Origin: Bacteroidota bacterium
GTDB lineage: Bacteria > Bacteroidota > Bacteroidia > Chitinophagales > Chitinophagaceae
Reading direction: 5' to 3'
Length of the DNA stretch: 21,423 nucleotides
Assembly (NCBI GenBank): GCA_023433265.1
Contig: JAEZDR010000048.1
Coordinates: 1-21,423, forward strand
Below are positions 7,147-14,790 of the stretch, in pieces (positions within the stretch are counted from its first letter, which is position 1; each line of letters starts with the position of its first letter). The notes beneath the pieces are model-generated. The model did not search any database. It worked only from the letters and a program-made list of their open reading frames with translations, and had not been told where the DNA came from. A program made the translations under genes and the position numbers.

Positions 7147-9929
7147 ATTACCACGTTGATCATCTTTCCCTTGACGAAAATGAGTTTCTTCAACGCCTTG
7201 CCTTCCATCCATCGCTTCACAACGTCATTTGCGAGTACCTCGCTTTGAACAAACGATTCTTCTGCATCCAGCGGTAGCAATAGCGTAGTTCGCAGCTTAC
7301 CATTAATGCTCACAGGATATTCTTTTTCACTTTCCGTTACATGTTTAGCATCAAACTGCGGAAACGTGCTATCAAGTATGGTTGATGCGTTGCCAAGTTG
7401 CCTCCATAATTCTTCCGCTATATGCGGTGCGTAAGGGGCAAGTAAAATAAGTAAGGGCTCTAATATTTCTTTTTTAGAACACTTGAGTTCTGTTAGCTCG
7501 TTTACACAGACCATGAACGCGCTCACTGCCGTATTAAAACTAAACCGTTCGGTATCTTCTGTAATCTTCCTGATCGTTTTGTGCAGCACTTTTAGTTCCG
7601 CGGCTGTTGCAGCCCCGCTGTTAGTTATGTTTCCTGATTTCTCATCAAAAAACAATCTCCATAGCTTCTTTAGGAAGCGGTGCACACCTTCAATACCCTT
7701 GGTATCCCAGGGCTTGCTTTGCTCTACCGGCCCGAGGAACATTTCGTACATGCGAAAAGTATCAGCACCGTATTTTTCAACAAGGTCGTCCGGGTTTACG
7801 GTGTTGAATTTACTCTTCGACATCTTCTCCACCTCTGTCCCGCAGATGTATTTGCCATCTTCCAATATAAATTCAGCATCTCCATGCTCGGCATTTCTCC
7901 AGGTCTTAAACGCTTCCCTGTTCAGCTCAAGCCCATCCACTATGTTCACATCCACATGTAAAGCATCAGTGTCATATTGATCTTTCAATCCTGCAGATAC
8001 AAAGGTTTTGCTCCCCCTGATGCGGTAAACAAAACGGCTGCTGCCCTGTATCATACCCTGGTTGAGAAGGCGCTTAAAGGGTTCATCAAAACTTATCCAG
8101 CCGCGATCGTAAAGAAACTTCGTCCACATGCGGCTGTACAACAAGTGGCCCACTGCATGTTCAGTACCGCCAATATATAAGTCCACTTGTCCCCAATAGT
8201 CTGCTATCGCCCTGTCGCAGAACGTTTCTTTATTGCCTGGATCCATATAACGCAGAAAATACCACGACGATCCGGCATAGCCGGGCATTGTGTTGGTCTC
8301 CAGGCCACGGCTTGTCCATTCCGGCACATTGGCCAGTGGTCCTTCGCCTTCAGGGCCGGGTTTATAACTTTCTACATGCGGCAATTCCAGTGGTAATTCT
8401 GTTTCATCGAGTGGATAACTAATGCCGTCTTTCCAAACTATCGGAAACGGCTCGCCCCAATAACGCTGCCGGCTAAAAGCTGCATCGCGCATCTTATAGT
8501 TTGTTTTTCTCCTGCCCAGCTTTTCTGCTTCCAGTTTTTTAAGCACCACCGCAATAGCATCCTTCATCTTTATCCCATCCAGGAAACCGCTGTTTTGCAG
8601 CAAAGCTTCTTTGGTGGCATTAGCTTCTTCGCCCTGGTAAGCGTCACCTATAATATTCGTTATGGGTATATTGAAATGCTTTGCAAACTTGTGGTCACGC
8701 TCATCGCCGCAAGGCACGGCCATGATGGCGCCGGTACCATAACCTGCAAGTACATATTCCGAAATCCAGATAGGGATTTGCTTTGTGCTATCGAAAGGAT
8801 GGAGAGCATAAGCTCCTGTAAACACGCCGCTTATCTTCTTTTCCGCCATTCGCTCCCGCTCGCTGCGGCTTTTCACATGTTCTATATAGGCCAGTACATC
8901 AGCTTTCTGCGCGGCTGTGGTAATGCTTTCTACCAATTCATGCTCGGGTGCAACCACCATAAAATCAACCCCGAATATTGTATCGGGCCTTGTGGTATAA
9001 ACAAGCAGTTGTTGAGCAGTGTCTTTTATACTAAAATAAATTTCAGCGCCTTCGCTCTTGCCAATCCAGTTGCCTTGCATTTCTTTCATGGCATCGCTAA
9101 AGGCTACTGTATCCAGACCTTGCAGCAACCTGTCAGCATATTCCGATATGCGGAGGTACCACTGCCGAAGTTTCTTTTTAATTACAGGATGGCCGCCACG
9201 CTCGCTCACACCATTTACCACCTCATCGTTAGCCAGCACAGTTCCCAACGCTTCACACCAATTCACCTCACCGTAGCCACAGTAAGCAAGGCGATATTCC
9301 ATTAGGATTACCTGCTGCTCTTTTTCTTTCATTTGCTTCCAGTCGGCAGCGGTAAATTCGAAAGGCGCAACGCCGCTAATCGAAGGCAGGGTAAACTTTT
9401 CATTAGGCACAGGATGTTGGGCATTACCCTGCTCCTCAAAAGCTTTCACGAGGTTTTCAATGGGCTCAGCCTTGTTGGTATTGCGGTTATAAAAGCTCTT
9501 ATAAAGTTGCAGGAAAATCCATTGTGTCCACTTATAATACTGGGCATCGGAGGTGCGGATTTCCCTGCTCCAATCGTAGCAGAAACCAATATTATCCAGT
9601 TGTCTTCTAAAGTTGTTGATGTTCTGTTCAGTACTCTTTGCAGGGTGTACGCCATGCTCCAGCGCGTATTGCTCAGCCGGCAGCCCGAAAGCATCATAGC
9701 CCATAGGATGCAATACATTGTATCCCTGCAGGCGTTTGAAACGTGAAAAAATATCTGAGGCAATATAACCCAGGGGATGCCCTACATGTAGCCCAGCCCC
9801 GCTTGGGTAGGGAAACATATCCAGCACGTAATATTTGGCCTTATCACTCTTGTTTGGCACTTCGTACACACGCGTTGCCTGCCACTGCTGCTGCCAGTTT
9901 TTTTCTATCTGCCTGAAGTTATATTCCAT
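7143..9929 (-). CDS. leuS: Leucyl-tRNA synthetase
   Basis: A 928-residue class I aminoacyl-tRNA synthetase that charges tRNA-Leu. The HIGH signature is HVGH at residues 48-51 after MFPYPSGAG, and KMSKS is at 702-706. The CP1 editing domain is present, with the threonine-rich TTRPDT at 312-317 and GTGAIMAVPCGDERD downstream, so post-transfer proofreading should be active. It is longer than the ~860-residue E. coli enzyme, mainly because of about 60 extra residues between LLNQGMIQG and KMSKS (SSRFVYRIRGSK... to ...YICGTEVE), the long form I associate with Bacteroidota. The C-terminal anticodon-binding and tail domains look complete. It begins MEYNFRQIEKNWQQQW, the normal N-terminus. It is divergent from ftsX and convergent with the regulator gene. 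Confidence 0.97.
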   Translation of the reverse strand: MEYNFRQIEKNWQQQWQATRVYEVPNKSDKAKYYVLDMFPYPSGAGLHVGHPLGYIASDIFSRFKRLQGYNVLHPMGYDAFGLPAEQYALEHGVHPAKSTEQNINNFRRQLDNIGFCYDWSREIRTSDAQYYKWTQWIFLQLYKSFYNRNTNKAEPIENLVKAFEEQGNAQHPVPNEKFTLPSISGVAPFEFTAADWKQMKEKEQQVILMEYRLAYCGYGEVNWCEALGTVLANDEVVNGVSERGGHPVIKKKLRQWYLRISEYADRLLQGLDTVAFSDAMKEMQGNWIGKSEGAEIYFSIKDTAQQLLVYTTRPDTIFGVDFMVVAPEHELVESITTAAQKADVLAYIEHVKSRSERERMAEKKISGVFTGAYALHPFDSTKQIPIWISEYVLAGYGTGAIMAVPCGDERDHKFAKHFNIPITNIIGDAYQGEEANATKEALLQNSGFLDGIKMKDAIAVVLKKLEAEKLGRRKTNYKMRDAAFSRQRYWGEPFPIVWKDGISYPLDETELPLELPHVESYKPGPEGEGPLANVPEWTSRGLETNTMPGYAGSSWYFLRYMDPGNKETFCDRAIADYWGQVDLYIGGTEHAVGHLLYSRMWTKFLYDRGWISFDEPFKRLLNQGMIQGSSRFVYRIRGSKTFVSAGLKDQYDTDALHVDVNIVDGLELNREAFKTWRNAEHGDAEFILEDGKYICGTEVEKMSKSKFNTVNPDDLVEKYGADTFRMYEMFLGPVEQSKPWDTKGIEGVHRFLKKLWRLFFDEKSGNITNSGAATAAELKVLHKTIRKITEDTERFSFNTAVSAFMVCVNELTELKCSKKEILEPLLILLAPYAPHIAEELWRQLGNASTILDSTFPQFDAKHVTESEKEYPVSINGKLRTTLLLPLDAEESFVQSEVLANDVVKRWMEGKALKKLIFVKGKMINVVI

Positions 9930-10015
9930 AGATGCCGGTCCTGCTATTTATACCCGCTGCAATATCTTTAACGATACCTGCGTTATTATAATTAAAGCTT
10001 TTTTATAGCTGCCTG

Positions 10016-10023
10016 CAAATGTA
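10016..10023 (-). promoter_or_regulatory. Possible leuS -7 box (TACATTTG on the minus strand)
   Basis: CAAATGTA on the plus strand reads TACATTTG on the minus strand, an exact TAnnTTTG match about 86 bases upstream of the leuS ATG. No -33 element at the right spacing was seen. Confidence 0.35.
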
Positions 10024-10046
10024 GGTTATCAGCTTTTCAAAAGCCC

Positions 10047-10054
10047 TAAATTTG
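10047..10054 (+). promoter_or_regulatory. Possible ftsX -7 box (TAAATTTG)
   Basis: Exact TAnnTTTG match, 36 bases before the ftsX ATG. It lies 23 bases from the minus-strand box, so the two divergent promoters would be close together. The -33 element is weak. Confidence 0.5.
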
Positions 10055-10090
10055 CCCAAGGGAGCAGTTACCTAACACAACTCATTCTAC

Positions 10091-10966
10091 ATGGCTCAAA
10101 TTGGAAAAGCATCAGCAAGGAGAAGTAAGCCTAGTTACCTATATACCGTTATAGGCGTAGCACTTGTTCTGTTTATTTTAGGGGTGATGGGATGGATATT
10201 CCTGAACTTCAGGCAGGTGGCCACTTCCTTCAAGGAGGATATTAGGATCAGCGCTTACCTGCGTACCGCCAATAAGGACACGATCAATATGATTCAGCGG
10301 TACATCTCCGCGCAGCCTTATGCAAAGAATGTGACTTACGTAAACAAGCAAACCGCACGTGAAATATGGAACAGGGACAATAACGAGGATTGGTCAAACA
10401 TCCTTGAATTTAATCCTTTGCCGGAGAGCATCGATTTCTACGCCAAGGCAGATTATGTTGTACCCGACAGCCTGGCAAAAATCAATCGCGCCTTGATGAA
10501 CAAGTTCGGCGACCAGATCAGCGACCTGCAATATCCCACTACGCTTGTATCAAACCTTGATGAGAAGGCGGGCAAGTTTGGGCTCATTTTTATTGTGGTT
10601 GCAGTGCTCTTATGTGCCATTGTAATCGTCAGCATCGACAATACCATCCGGCTTGCCATGTATAGCAACCGTTTTCTCATTAAAACCATGCAGATGGTCG
10701 GTGCCACGAGAGGATTCATCGCAAGGCCACTCGATTTAAGGGCAGTACTCAACGGACTCATCAGCGCATTAATTGCCATTGCGCTTCTGTTTGCACTCAT
10801 TCAATGGACGGAAAACCAGGCACCCCAGCTAAAAGCATTACGAAACAATAACCAGATGTTGTTATTGTTTGGAGGCATGATCCTCCTCGGCGTAGGCATT
10901 GCTTACTTCAGTACACACCGAAGTGTCATCAAGTATTTGAAGATGAAGCTGGACGATCTGTATTAG
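10091..10966 (+). CDS. ftsX: Cell-division permease-like protein FtsX
   Basis: A 291-residue inner-membrane protein with the FtsX layout: a basic cytoplasmic N-terminus, TM1 (about residues 17-40), a periplasmic domain (about 43-160, starting KEDIRISAYLR), TM2 (163-182), a cytoplasmic loop with the conserved TMQMVGATRGFIARP (199-213), TM3 (about 219-238) and TM4 (about 255-273). FtsX pairs with the ATPase FtsE and relays division state across the membrane to activate cell-wall hydrolases. No ftsE is adjacent in this window, so the partner must be encoded elsewhere. The ATG at 10091 gives a plausible cytoplasmic N-terminus. It appears to be transcribed singly, with a possible terminator at 10981-11008. 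Confidence 0.93.
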   Translation: MAQIGKASARRSKPSYLYTVIGVALVLFILGVMGWIFLNFRQVATSFKEDIRISAYLRTANKDTINMIQRYISAQPYAKNVTYVNKQTAREIWNRDNNEDWSNILEFNPLPESIDFYAKADYVVPDSLAKINRALMNKFGDQISDLQYPTTLVSNLDEKAGKFGLIFIVVAVLLCAIVIVSIDNTIRLAMYSNRFLIKTMQMVGATRGFIARPLDLRAVLNGLISALIAIALLFALIQWTENQAPQLKALRNNNQMLLLFGGMILLGVGIAYFSTHRSVIKYLKMKLDDLY

Positions 10967-10980
10967 TCGGGCATCATTGC

Positions 10981-11008
10981 CATAAGGCCTGGCGTTATGC
11001 TGCTTTTT
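10981..11008 (+). terminator. Possible ftsX terminator
   Basis: CATAA (10981-10985) pairs with TTATG (10995-10999), with GC pairing inside after one mismatch, followed after four bases by TTTTT (11004-11008). An overlapping small stem TGCTG/CAGCA (10998-11013) is an alternative fold. Moderate support only. Confidence 0.4.
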
Positions 11009-11190
11009 CAGCAACCTTCATACTTAGCTAAGCCCTTGACGCAGGAGAGGCGAAGCCGAAGGATTTTTCTGTATTAAATGCCGAAAGTTCAATGCATAAG
11101 CAAATTTGTGCCCCGAAAAGGCACCTGCCTACGTTGAAAGGGAGAAGACAGGAGGAATTGTGCACTCCAGTGACAATTGATTGCTAAACC

Positions 11191-11255
11191 ATGGGTCTTA
11201 CCCATCCCACTTGTACCACCAACAAACCTGTAATCACCAACTACCCCTGGGGTAG
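11191..11255. repeat. Two short perfect hairpins (6-bp stem, 3-base loop)
   Basis: ATGGGT-CTT-ACCCAT at 11191-11205 and CTACCC-CTG-GGGTAG at 11241-11255. Both are perfect, share the GGGT/ACCC core and have the same geometry. A third of the same shape, CTAGGT-TTC-ACCTAG, occurs at 11303-11317 inside the 11-bp array. Their role is unknown. Confidence 0.5.
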
Positions 11256-11291
11256 GGGAGGAGCTAGCAAAGCCACTGACCGGAGTTCCAG

Positions 11292-11346
11292 CTAGGTCTT
11301 AGCTAGGTTTCACCTAGGTTCTAGCCAGGTTTAAGCAAGGGTTCAT
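11292..11346 (+). repeat. Degenerate 11-bp tandem array (5 units)
   Basis: Units CTAGGTCTTAG, CTAGGTTTCAC, CTAGGTTCTAG, CCAGGTTTAAG and CAAGGGTTCAT follow one another with no spacer and decay towards the 3' side. The consensus is near CTAGGTTTAAG. The reverse complement of the array at 16229-16327 has nearly the same consensus. Confidence 0.8.
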
Positions 11347-11356
11347 CTTTTCTCAA

Positions 11357-11429
11357 GGTTATATCCACCTTACCACCCGGTTATATCCACCGTATTCATA
11401 TTGCACACCTGGCTACTATATAGGTTATA
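11357..11429 (+). repeat. GGTTATA direct repeats phased at 22 and 44 bases
   Basis: GGTTATA occurs at 11357, 11379 and 11423; the first two copies extend to a 13-base repeat, GGTTATATCCACC. The 22- and 44-base spacings are multiples of the 11-base period of the adjacent array. The copies are 74-160 bases upstream of the gldB start and may be binding sites on one face of the helix. Confidence 0.6.
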
Positions 11430-11502
11430 CTAAATAACCCTCAATCAACTACTCCCATTTTCCCACGCCCCTTCTATCTATATACTAACATCCAGGTACT
11501 AA

Positions 11503-11510
11503 TATCTTTG
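11503..11510 (+). promoter_or_regulatory. gldB -7 box (TATCTTTG) almost touching the start codon
   Basis: Exact TAnnTTTG match ending 6 bases before the gldB ATG at 11517. With transcription beginning a few bases after the box, the mRNA would have almost no leader. The upstream in-frame TTG (11508) lies inside the box and cannot be the start. Confidence 0.6.
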
Positions 11511-11516
11511 CATGCT

Positions 11517-12527
11517 ATGAACCGGTACTTATTTTCATTATTGCTTCTTTTTATCCTTGGTTGCGGCAGCGACAAACCGCCTGCACCAGATGTTTCCCAT
11601 ATACAGGTAAATATGCCCCTCCGGCATTTCGAGAAAGACTTTTTCTCTATCGACACCGCTCGCACAGCCGCAGAACTAGACAGGTTGCAACAGGCATACG
11701 GTTCTTTTTTGCAGGACTACCTCTACAATATCCTTCAGTTACCACCCGAAAAAGACAGCATCATCAGTATTGTTAACAGCTTTATACGCGACTATAAAGA
11801 TGTATACCAGTACTCGCAGAAAAATATCAACAACTTAAAAGAGCACCACAAACAAGTAGAGCAGGCCATGCGCTATGTGAAACATTACTTCCCGGCTTAC
11901 CCCCTGCCGCCGGCATTCATCACTTTCATTGGCCCGGTTGAAGGCTTTGGCAATGTGCTCACCGAAAGTGGGCTCGCTGTAGGGCTGCACATGTATCTTG
12001 GCGCTTCTAATGCCATATACCACTCAGAACATGTGCGTGATATTTACCCAACCTACCAAAGCAGGCGCTTTAAACAGGAGTACATTCCCGTAAACTGCGT
12101 AAAAAATATTGTTGATGACCTTTATCCCGCAAACCTTGCAGGAAAGGTATTGGTAGAAAACATGGTGGAGCAGGGCAAAAGGATGTATCTCCTCGATATT
12201 TTCTTACCGGAAACTGCTGACACGCTTAAAACAGGTTACACCGAAAAACAATTGGAAGCCTGCCGGGAAAACGAAGCCTATATCTGGGCATTTTTTATCG
12301 AAAACGGGCTGCTCTTTAAAGCCGATCCACCACTCATAAGAGACTATGTAAACGATGGACCTTCTACTCCGGTTTTCGGAAGTGAATCTCCAGGGAATAT
12401 TGCGCAGTTCGTAGGTTGGCAGATTGTAAAGAAGTATGTAAAAGAAAATCCCGGAATCACCCCGGGGCAGCTCTTACAAGTGCCTGCACAGGAGTTATTC
12501 CAGGATGCAAAATATAAACCTAAATAA
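11517..12527 (+). CDS. gldB: Gliding-motility lipoprotein GldB
   Basis: A 336-residue lipoprotein. The signal peptide MNRYLFSLLLLFILGC ends in a lipobox with Cys at residue 16, so the mature protein should be lipid-anchored, probably in the envelope facing the periplasm. The body shows the GldB pattern: HFEKDFFSIDT near the N-terminus, a central glycine-rich block (GPVEGFGNVLTESGLAVGLHMYLG) and the late GPSTPVFGSESPGNIAQFVGWQIVKKY, which resembles a zinc-protease-like fold. GldB is required for gliding in flavobacteria; its biochemical activity is unknown. The ATG at 11517 is chosen over the in-frame TTG at 11508, because the TTG lies within the promoter box and the signal peptide starts at the ATG. 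A possible bidirectional terminator sits at the apaG junction. Confidence 0.9.
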   Translation: MNRYLFSLLLLFILGCGSDKPPAPDVSHIQVNMPLRHFEKDFFSIDTARTAAELDRLQQAYGSFLQDYLYNILQLPPEKDSIISIVNSFIRDYKDVYQYSQKNINNLKEHHKQVEQAMRYVKHYFPAYPLPPAFITFIGPVEGFGNVLTESGLAVGLHMYLGASNAIYHSEHVRDIYPTYQSRRFKQEYIPVNCVKNIVDDLYPANLAGKVLVENMVEQGKRMYLLDIFLPETADTLKTGYTEKQLEACRENEAYIWAFFIENGLLFKADPPLIRDYVNDGPSTPVFGSESPGNIAQFVGWQIVKKYVKENPGITPGQLLQVPAQELFQDAKYKPK

Positions 12528-12543
12528 ATGGGGGAGGGTTAAT

Positions 12544-12563
12544 AGCTGATTAGTTCAGCTTTT
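12544..12563. terminator. Possible bidirectional terminator between gldB and apaG
   Basis: AGCTGA (12544-12549), a 5-base loop and TCAGCT (12555-12560), followed by TTT; on the minus strand the stem is followed by ATTAA. It overlaps the apaG stop codon. The short stem makes this a moderate candidate. Confidence 0.4.
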
Positions 12564-12942
12564 GCGGAACAATCATTTCAAAGGGAGGGATGTTTACTTC
12601 TATCCTCGCCTTATCATCAATGTTTTCCATTGTGTACATACCGTGCATCTTACCCATTTCGGTACGCAGGTTACATCCGCTTACATATTGAAACTGTTCG
12701 CCGGGTTGTAATATAGGTTGTACACCTACTACGCCTTCTCCCTCCACTTCTCTCTGTTCTCCATTGCTGTCGAAGATATACCAGTGCCTCCTCAACAGTT
12801 GCAGGGGAAAATTATTATGGTTCTCTATTGTTATCCTGTAAGCAAACATGAACTCGTTGTTCACAGGGTTACTGTAATCCACTTGGTAGAAAGTCTCCAC
12901 ACTTATCTCCACTCCCTCAGATATTTTTGAAATCATCTTCAT
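12550..12942 (-). CDS. apaG: ApaG-family protein
   Basis: A 130-residue single-domain protein matching the ApaG fold across its whole length: an N-terminal strand (GVEISVETFYQ), YRITIENHNNFPLQLLRRHWYIFDSNG, the conserved EGEGVVGVQPILQPGEQFQYVSGC turn and MHGMYTM. ApaG is a fibronectin-III-like beta-sandwich protein linked by genetics to Co2+/Mg2+ resistance in Gammaproteobacteria; its biochemical role is unsettled, and the same fold occurs in eukaryotic F-box proteins. It lies convergent to gldB and divergent from icd, with no partner gene (such as ksgA or apaH) beside it. The ATG at 12940-12942 is taken; a second Met at residue 3 is an equally good start. No -7 box was seen upstream on the minus strand. 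Confidence 0.93.
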   Translation of the reverse strand: MKMISKISEGVEISVETFYQVDYSNPVNNEFMFAYRITIENHNNFPLQLLRRHWYIFDSNGEQREVEGEGVVGVQPILQPGEQFQYVSGCNLRTEMGKMHGMYTMENIDDKARIEVNIPPFEMIVPQKLN

Positions 12943-13091
12943 TCTACTTTACGGTTTAATAATCTTTGTTTCTGTTCGTGAACTTCTCCACAACCTTACC
13001 TATTCAATTTAGATACCAAAACCTCTAAGAGCATGTAACTACGTGAAAAACAATTCGTCATGGTGTTAAGACAACTATAATATCCACACCT

Positions 13092-13099
13092 TAACTTTG
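13092..13099 (+). promoter_or_regulatory. icd -7 box (TAACTTTG)
   Basis: Exact TAnnTTTG match, 31 bases before the icd ATG, which leaves a normal short leader. TTAA at about 13065, 23 bases upstream, is a poor -33 element. Confidence 0.6.
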
Positions 13100-13130
13100 T
13101 GCCCCTAACATAAAAACACCGAAGATAAAC

Positions 13131-14588
13131 ATGAGTACACGTATTGCAGTAGCTAAAGGCGATGGAATAGGACCCGGCATCATGGAAGCCGTTATTGCCA
13201 TCTTCAACGCTGCGAAAGTGCCCCTTGAATATGAATACGTAGAAATGGGCAAATGGGTTTTCGACAAAGGCTACAGCAACGGCATGACTCCCGAAGCACA
13301 GGAAGCAATCGAGAAACTGGGTATTCTTTTCAAAGGACCTATGGAAACGCCTAAAGGCAAAGGGGTCAAGAGCGTAAATGTTACGGCGCGTAAAACCTGG
13401 AATACTTATGCAAACAAAAGGGTGTTTCAAACATTGCACGGCGTTGATACCGTGTTTAGCAAGGCAGGTATTCCTATCGACATTACAATTGTTCGCGAAA
13501 ACATTGAGGATACTTATGGTGGCGTAGAACACATGCTAACCCACGATGTGGCACTTAGCCGTCGCTTTATTACAAGGCCCGGAAGCATGCAGGTGATTAA
13601 GTATGCTTTTGAAATGGCAAGTAAGAAAGGCACTAAGCGCATCACCTGCGGCCACAAAGCCAACATCATGAAAATAACCGATGGCTTGTTCCTCGAGTGT
13701 TTTTATGAAGTGGCAAAAGAGTATCCTCACCTGAAGGCAGATGATATTATAGTGGACGATCTCTGCATGAAGCTGGTTACAAGGCCCGATACATTCGATG
13801 TGGTGGTGTTAACTAACCTCCAGGGCGACATCGTAAGCGATCTCTGTGCAGGATTGGTTGGCGGGCTGGGCTTTGCTCCTTCAGCCAACATCGGCGATCA
13901 TATCTCTATTTTCGAAGCTGTCCATGGCACAGCGCCCGATATCGCGGGTAAAAATATCGCAAATCCTACGGCCTTGTTGTTAAGCGGTATTGCCATGTTA
14001 AGGCACCTGGGTTTGATGAAGAGCGCTGCCACCATTGAGAACGCCTTGCTTTATACCCTCGAAAGCGGTGTAAGGACAGGTGATTTTGGCGACAAGTCGA
14101 AAGCCGCGTTAAATACCACCCAGTTCGCCGATGCTATCATTGGCAACTTTGGTAAGCAGCCTTCCAACAATCCCCGCCCCATGCTGGAAGACAAGCAGGC
14201 AACGCCTACCAACTTCAAGCTCGAAAAAAATCCAATGCTCATGAGCAAGGAAATGGAAGATGAGCGCATTGTAGGAGCCGATGTATTCCTCGAATGCAAT
14301 GCAACTCCCAACGAAGTTGCGGAACAATGCCTCAAACATGCAGCGGGTGTGTTTAAACTGGTTACCATCAGCAACCGCGGAACCCAGGTTTGGCCTAAAG
14401 GATCGGTATATACCAACCTCGTAAACCAATACACCTGCCGGTTTGAAGGCACAGCCGATGGCGCCGTAACACAGGTAGATGTAATGGAGCTTTATAAGCG
14501 CATAACATCCACCTTCAAAGTGTGTTCGATAGAACTTCTCAACGAATGGGACGGCAAAAAAGCCTACAGCCTCGCCCAGGGACAATAA
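13131..14588 (+). CDS. icd: Isocitrate dehydrogenase, long C-terminally extended form, possibly NAD-specific
   Basis: A 485-residue TCA-cycle enzyme that oxidises isocitrate to 2-oxoglutarate and CO2. GDGIGP is at residues 10-15. The isocitrate-binding pattern is complete: S81, N83, R87 and R97 in SVNVTAR...R, matching S113, N115, R119 and R129 of the E. coli enzyme. RENIEDTYGG and the family signature around NLQGDIVSDLCAGLVGG follow. The enzyme core ends near residue 345; a C-terminal extension of about 140 residues resembles that of the Thermus-type enzyme. At the cofactor site the sequence is HGTAPDIAGK with D270-I271 where NADP enzymes have Lys-Tyr (E. coli K344-Y345), which argues for NAD. 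Homologues may nevertheless be labelled NADP-dependent by similarity. A decayed second copy of the 3' end lies at 16409-16615. Confidence 0.95.
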   Translation: MSTRIAVAKGDGIGPGIMEAVIAIFNAAKVPLEYEYVEMGKWVFDKGYSNGMTPEAQEAIEKLGILFKGPMETPKGKGVKSVNVTARKTWNTYANKRVFQTLHGVDTVFSKAGIPIDITIVRENIEDTYGGVEHMLTHDVALSRRFITRPGSMQVIKYAFEMASKKGTKRITCGHKANIMKITDGLFLECFYEVAKEYPHLKADDIIVDDLCMKLVTRPDTFDVVVLTNLQGDIVSDLCAGLVGGLGFAPSANIGDHISIFEAVHGTAPDIAGKNIANPTALLLSGIAMLRHLGLMKSAATIENALLYTLESGVRTGDFGDKSKAALNTTQFADAIIGNFGKQPSNNPRPMLEDKQATPTNFKLEKNPMLMSKEMEDERIVGADVFLECNATPNEVAEQCLKHAAGVFKLVTISNRGTQVWPKGSVYTNLVNQYTCRFEGTADGAVTQVDVMELYKRITSTFKVCSIELLNEWDGKKAYSLAQGQ

Positions 14589-14612
14589 AGAATTTATTAT
14601 TTCAAAAAGACA

Positions 14613-14642
14613 GTGCGCCGGCTATTCTTACGGCCGGCGCAC
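14613..14642. terminator. GC-rich hairpin after icd
   Basis: GTGCGCCGGC (14613-14622) and GCCGGCGCAC (14633-14642) form a perfect 10-bp stem with a 10-base loop, 25 bases after the icd stop. There is no T-run on the plus side; on the minus strand the stem is followed by TGTCTTTTT. A smaller CCGGA-ACC-TCCGG stem follows at 14651-14663. It could terminate icd or protect its 3' end. Confidence 0.55.
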
Positions 14643-14790
14643 CCGTGCCGCCGGAACCTCCGGTTAGGAACTCCGGCCTACGTGGTTTTCGGCCATTTGA
14701 TGAATGTCATTTTTTCTTTGACGACAACCTGCTTATTTTGAGATCACTTTTTTTAAGTGGCTATTAAGCTACCCATCCTAAACCAAATTT

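Larger units (their letters stand above)
10967..11516. other. Long non-coding gap between ftsX and gldB (550 bases)
   Basis: I found no convincing ORF; the longest ATG-started reading I checked is about 19 codons. The region contains a possible ftsX terminator, three short perfect hairpins with 6-bp stems and 3-base loops, a degenerate 11-bp tandem array, three GGTTATA copies spaced 22 and 44 bases apart, a GGTTAT-ACTAA-ATAACC stem (11423-11439) and the gldB promoter. This is unusually structured for a gap of this kind. Confidence 0.7.

Noticed and set aside
8595..9305. 236-residue plus-strand ORF opposite leuS
   Set aside because: It lies wholly antisense to a well-conserved leuS and has no recognisable domain; it is a shadow of the coding frame.
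11508..11516. TTG start for gldB
   Set aside because: It lies within the TATCTTTG promoter box; the signal peptide begins at the ATG at 11517.
14109..14585. 158-residue minus-strand ORF opposite icd
   Set aside because: Antisense to the conserved icd C-terminal region, with no family resemblance.
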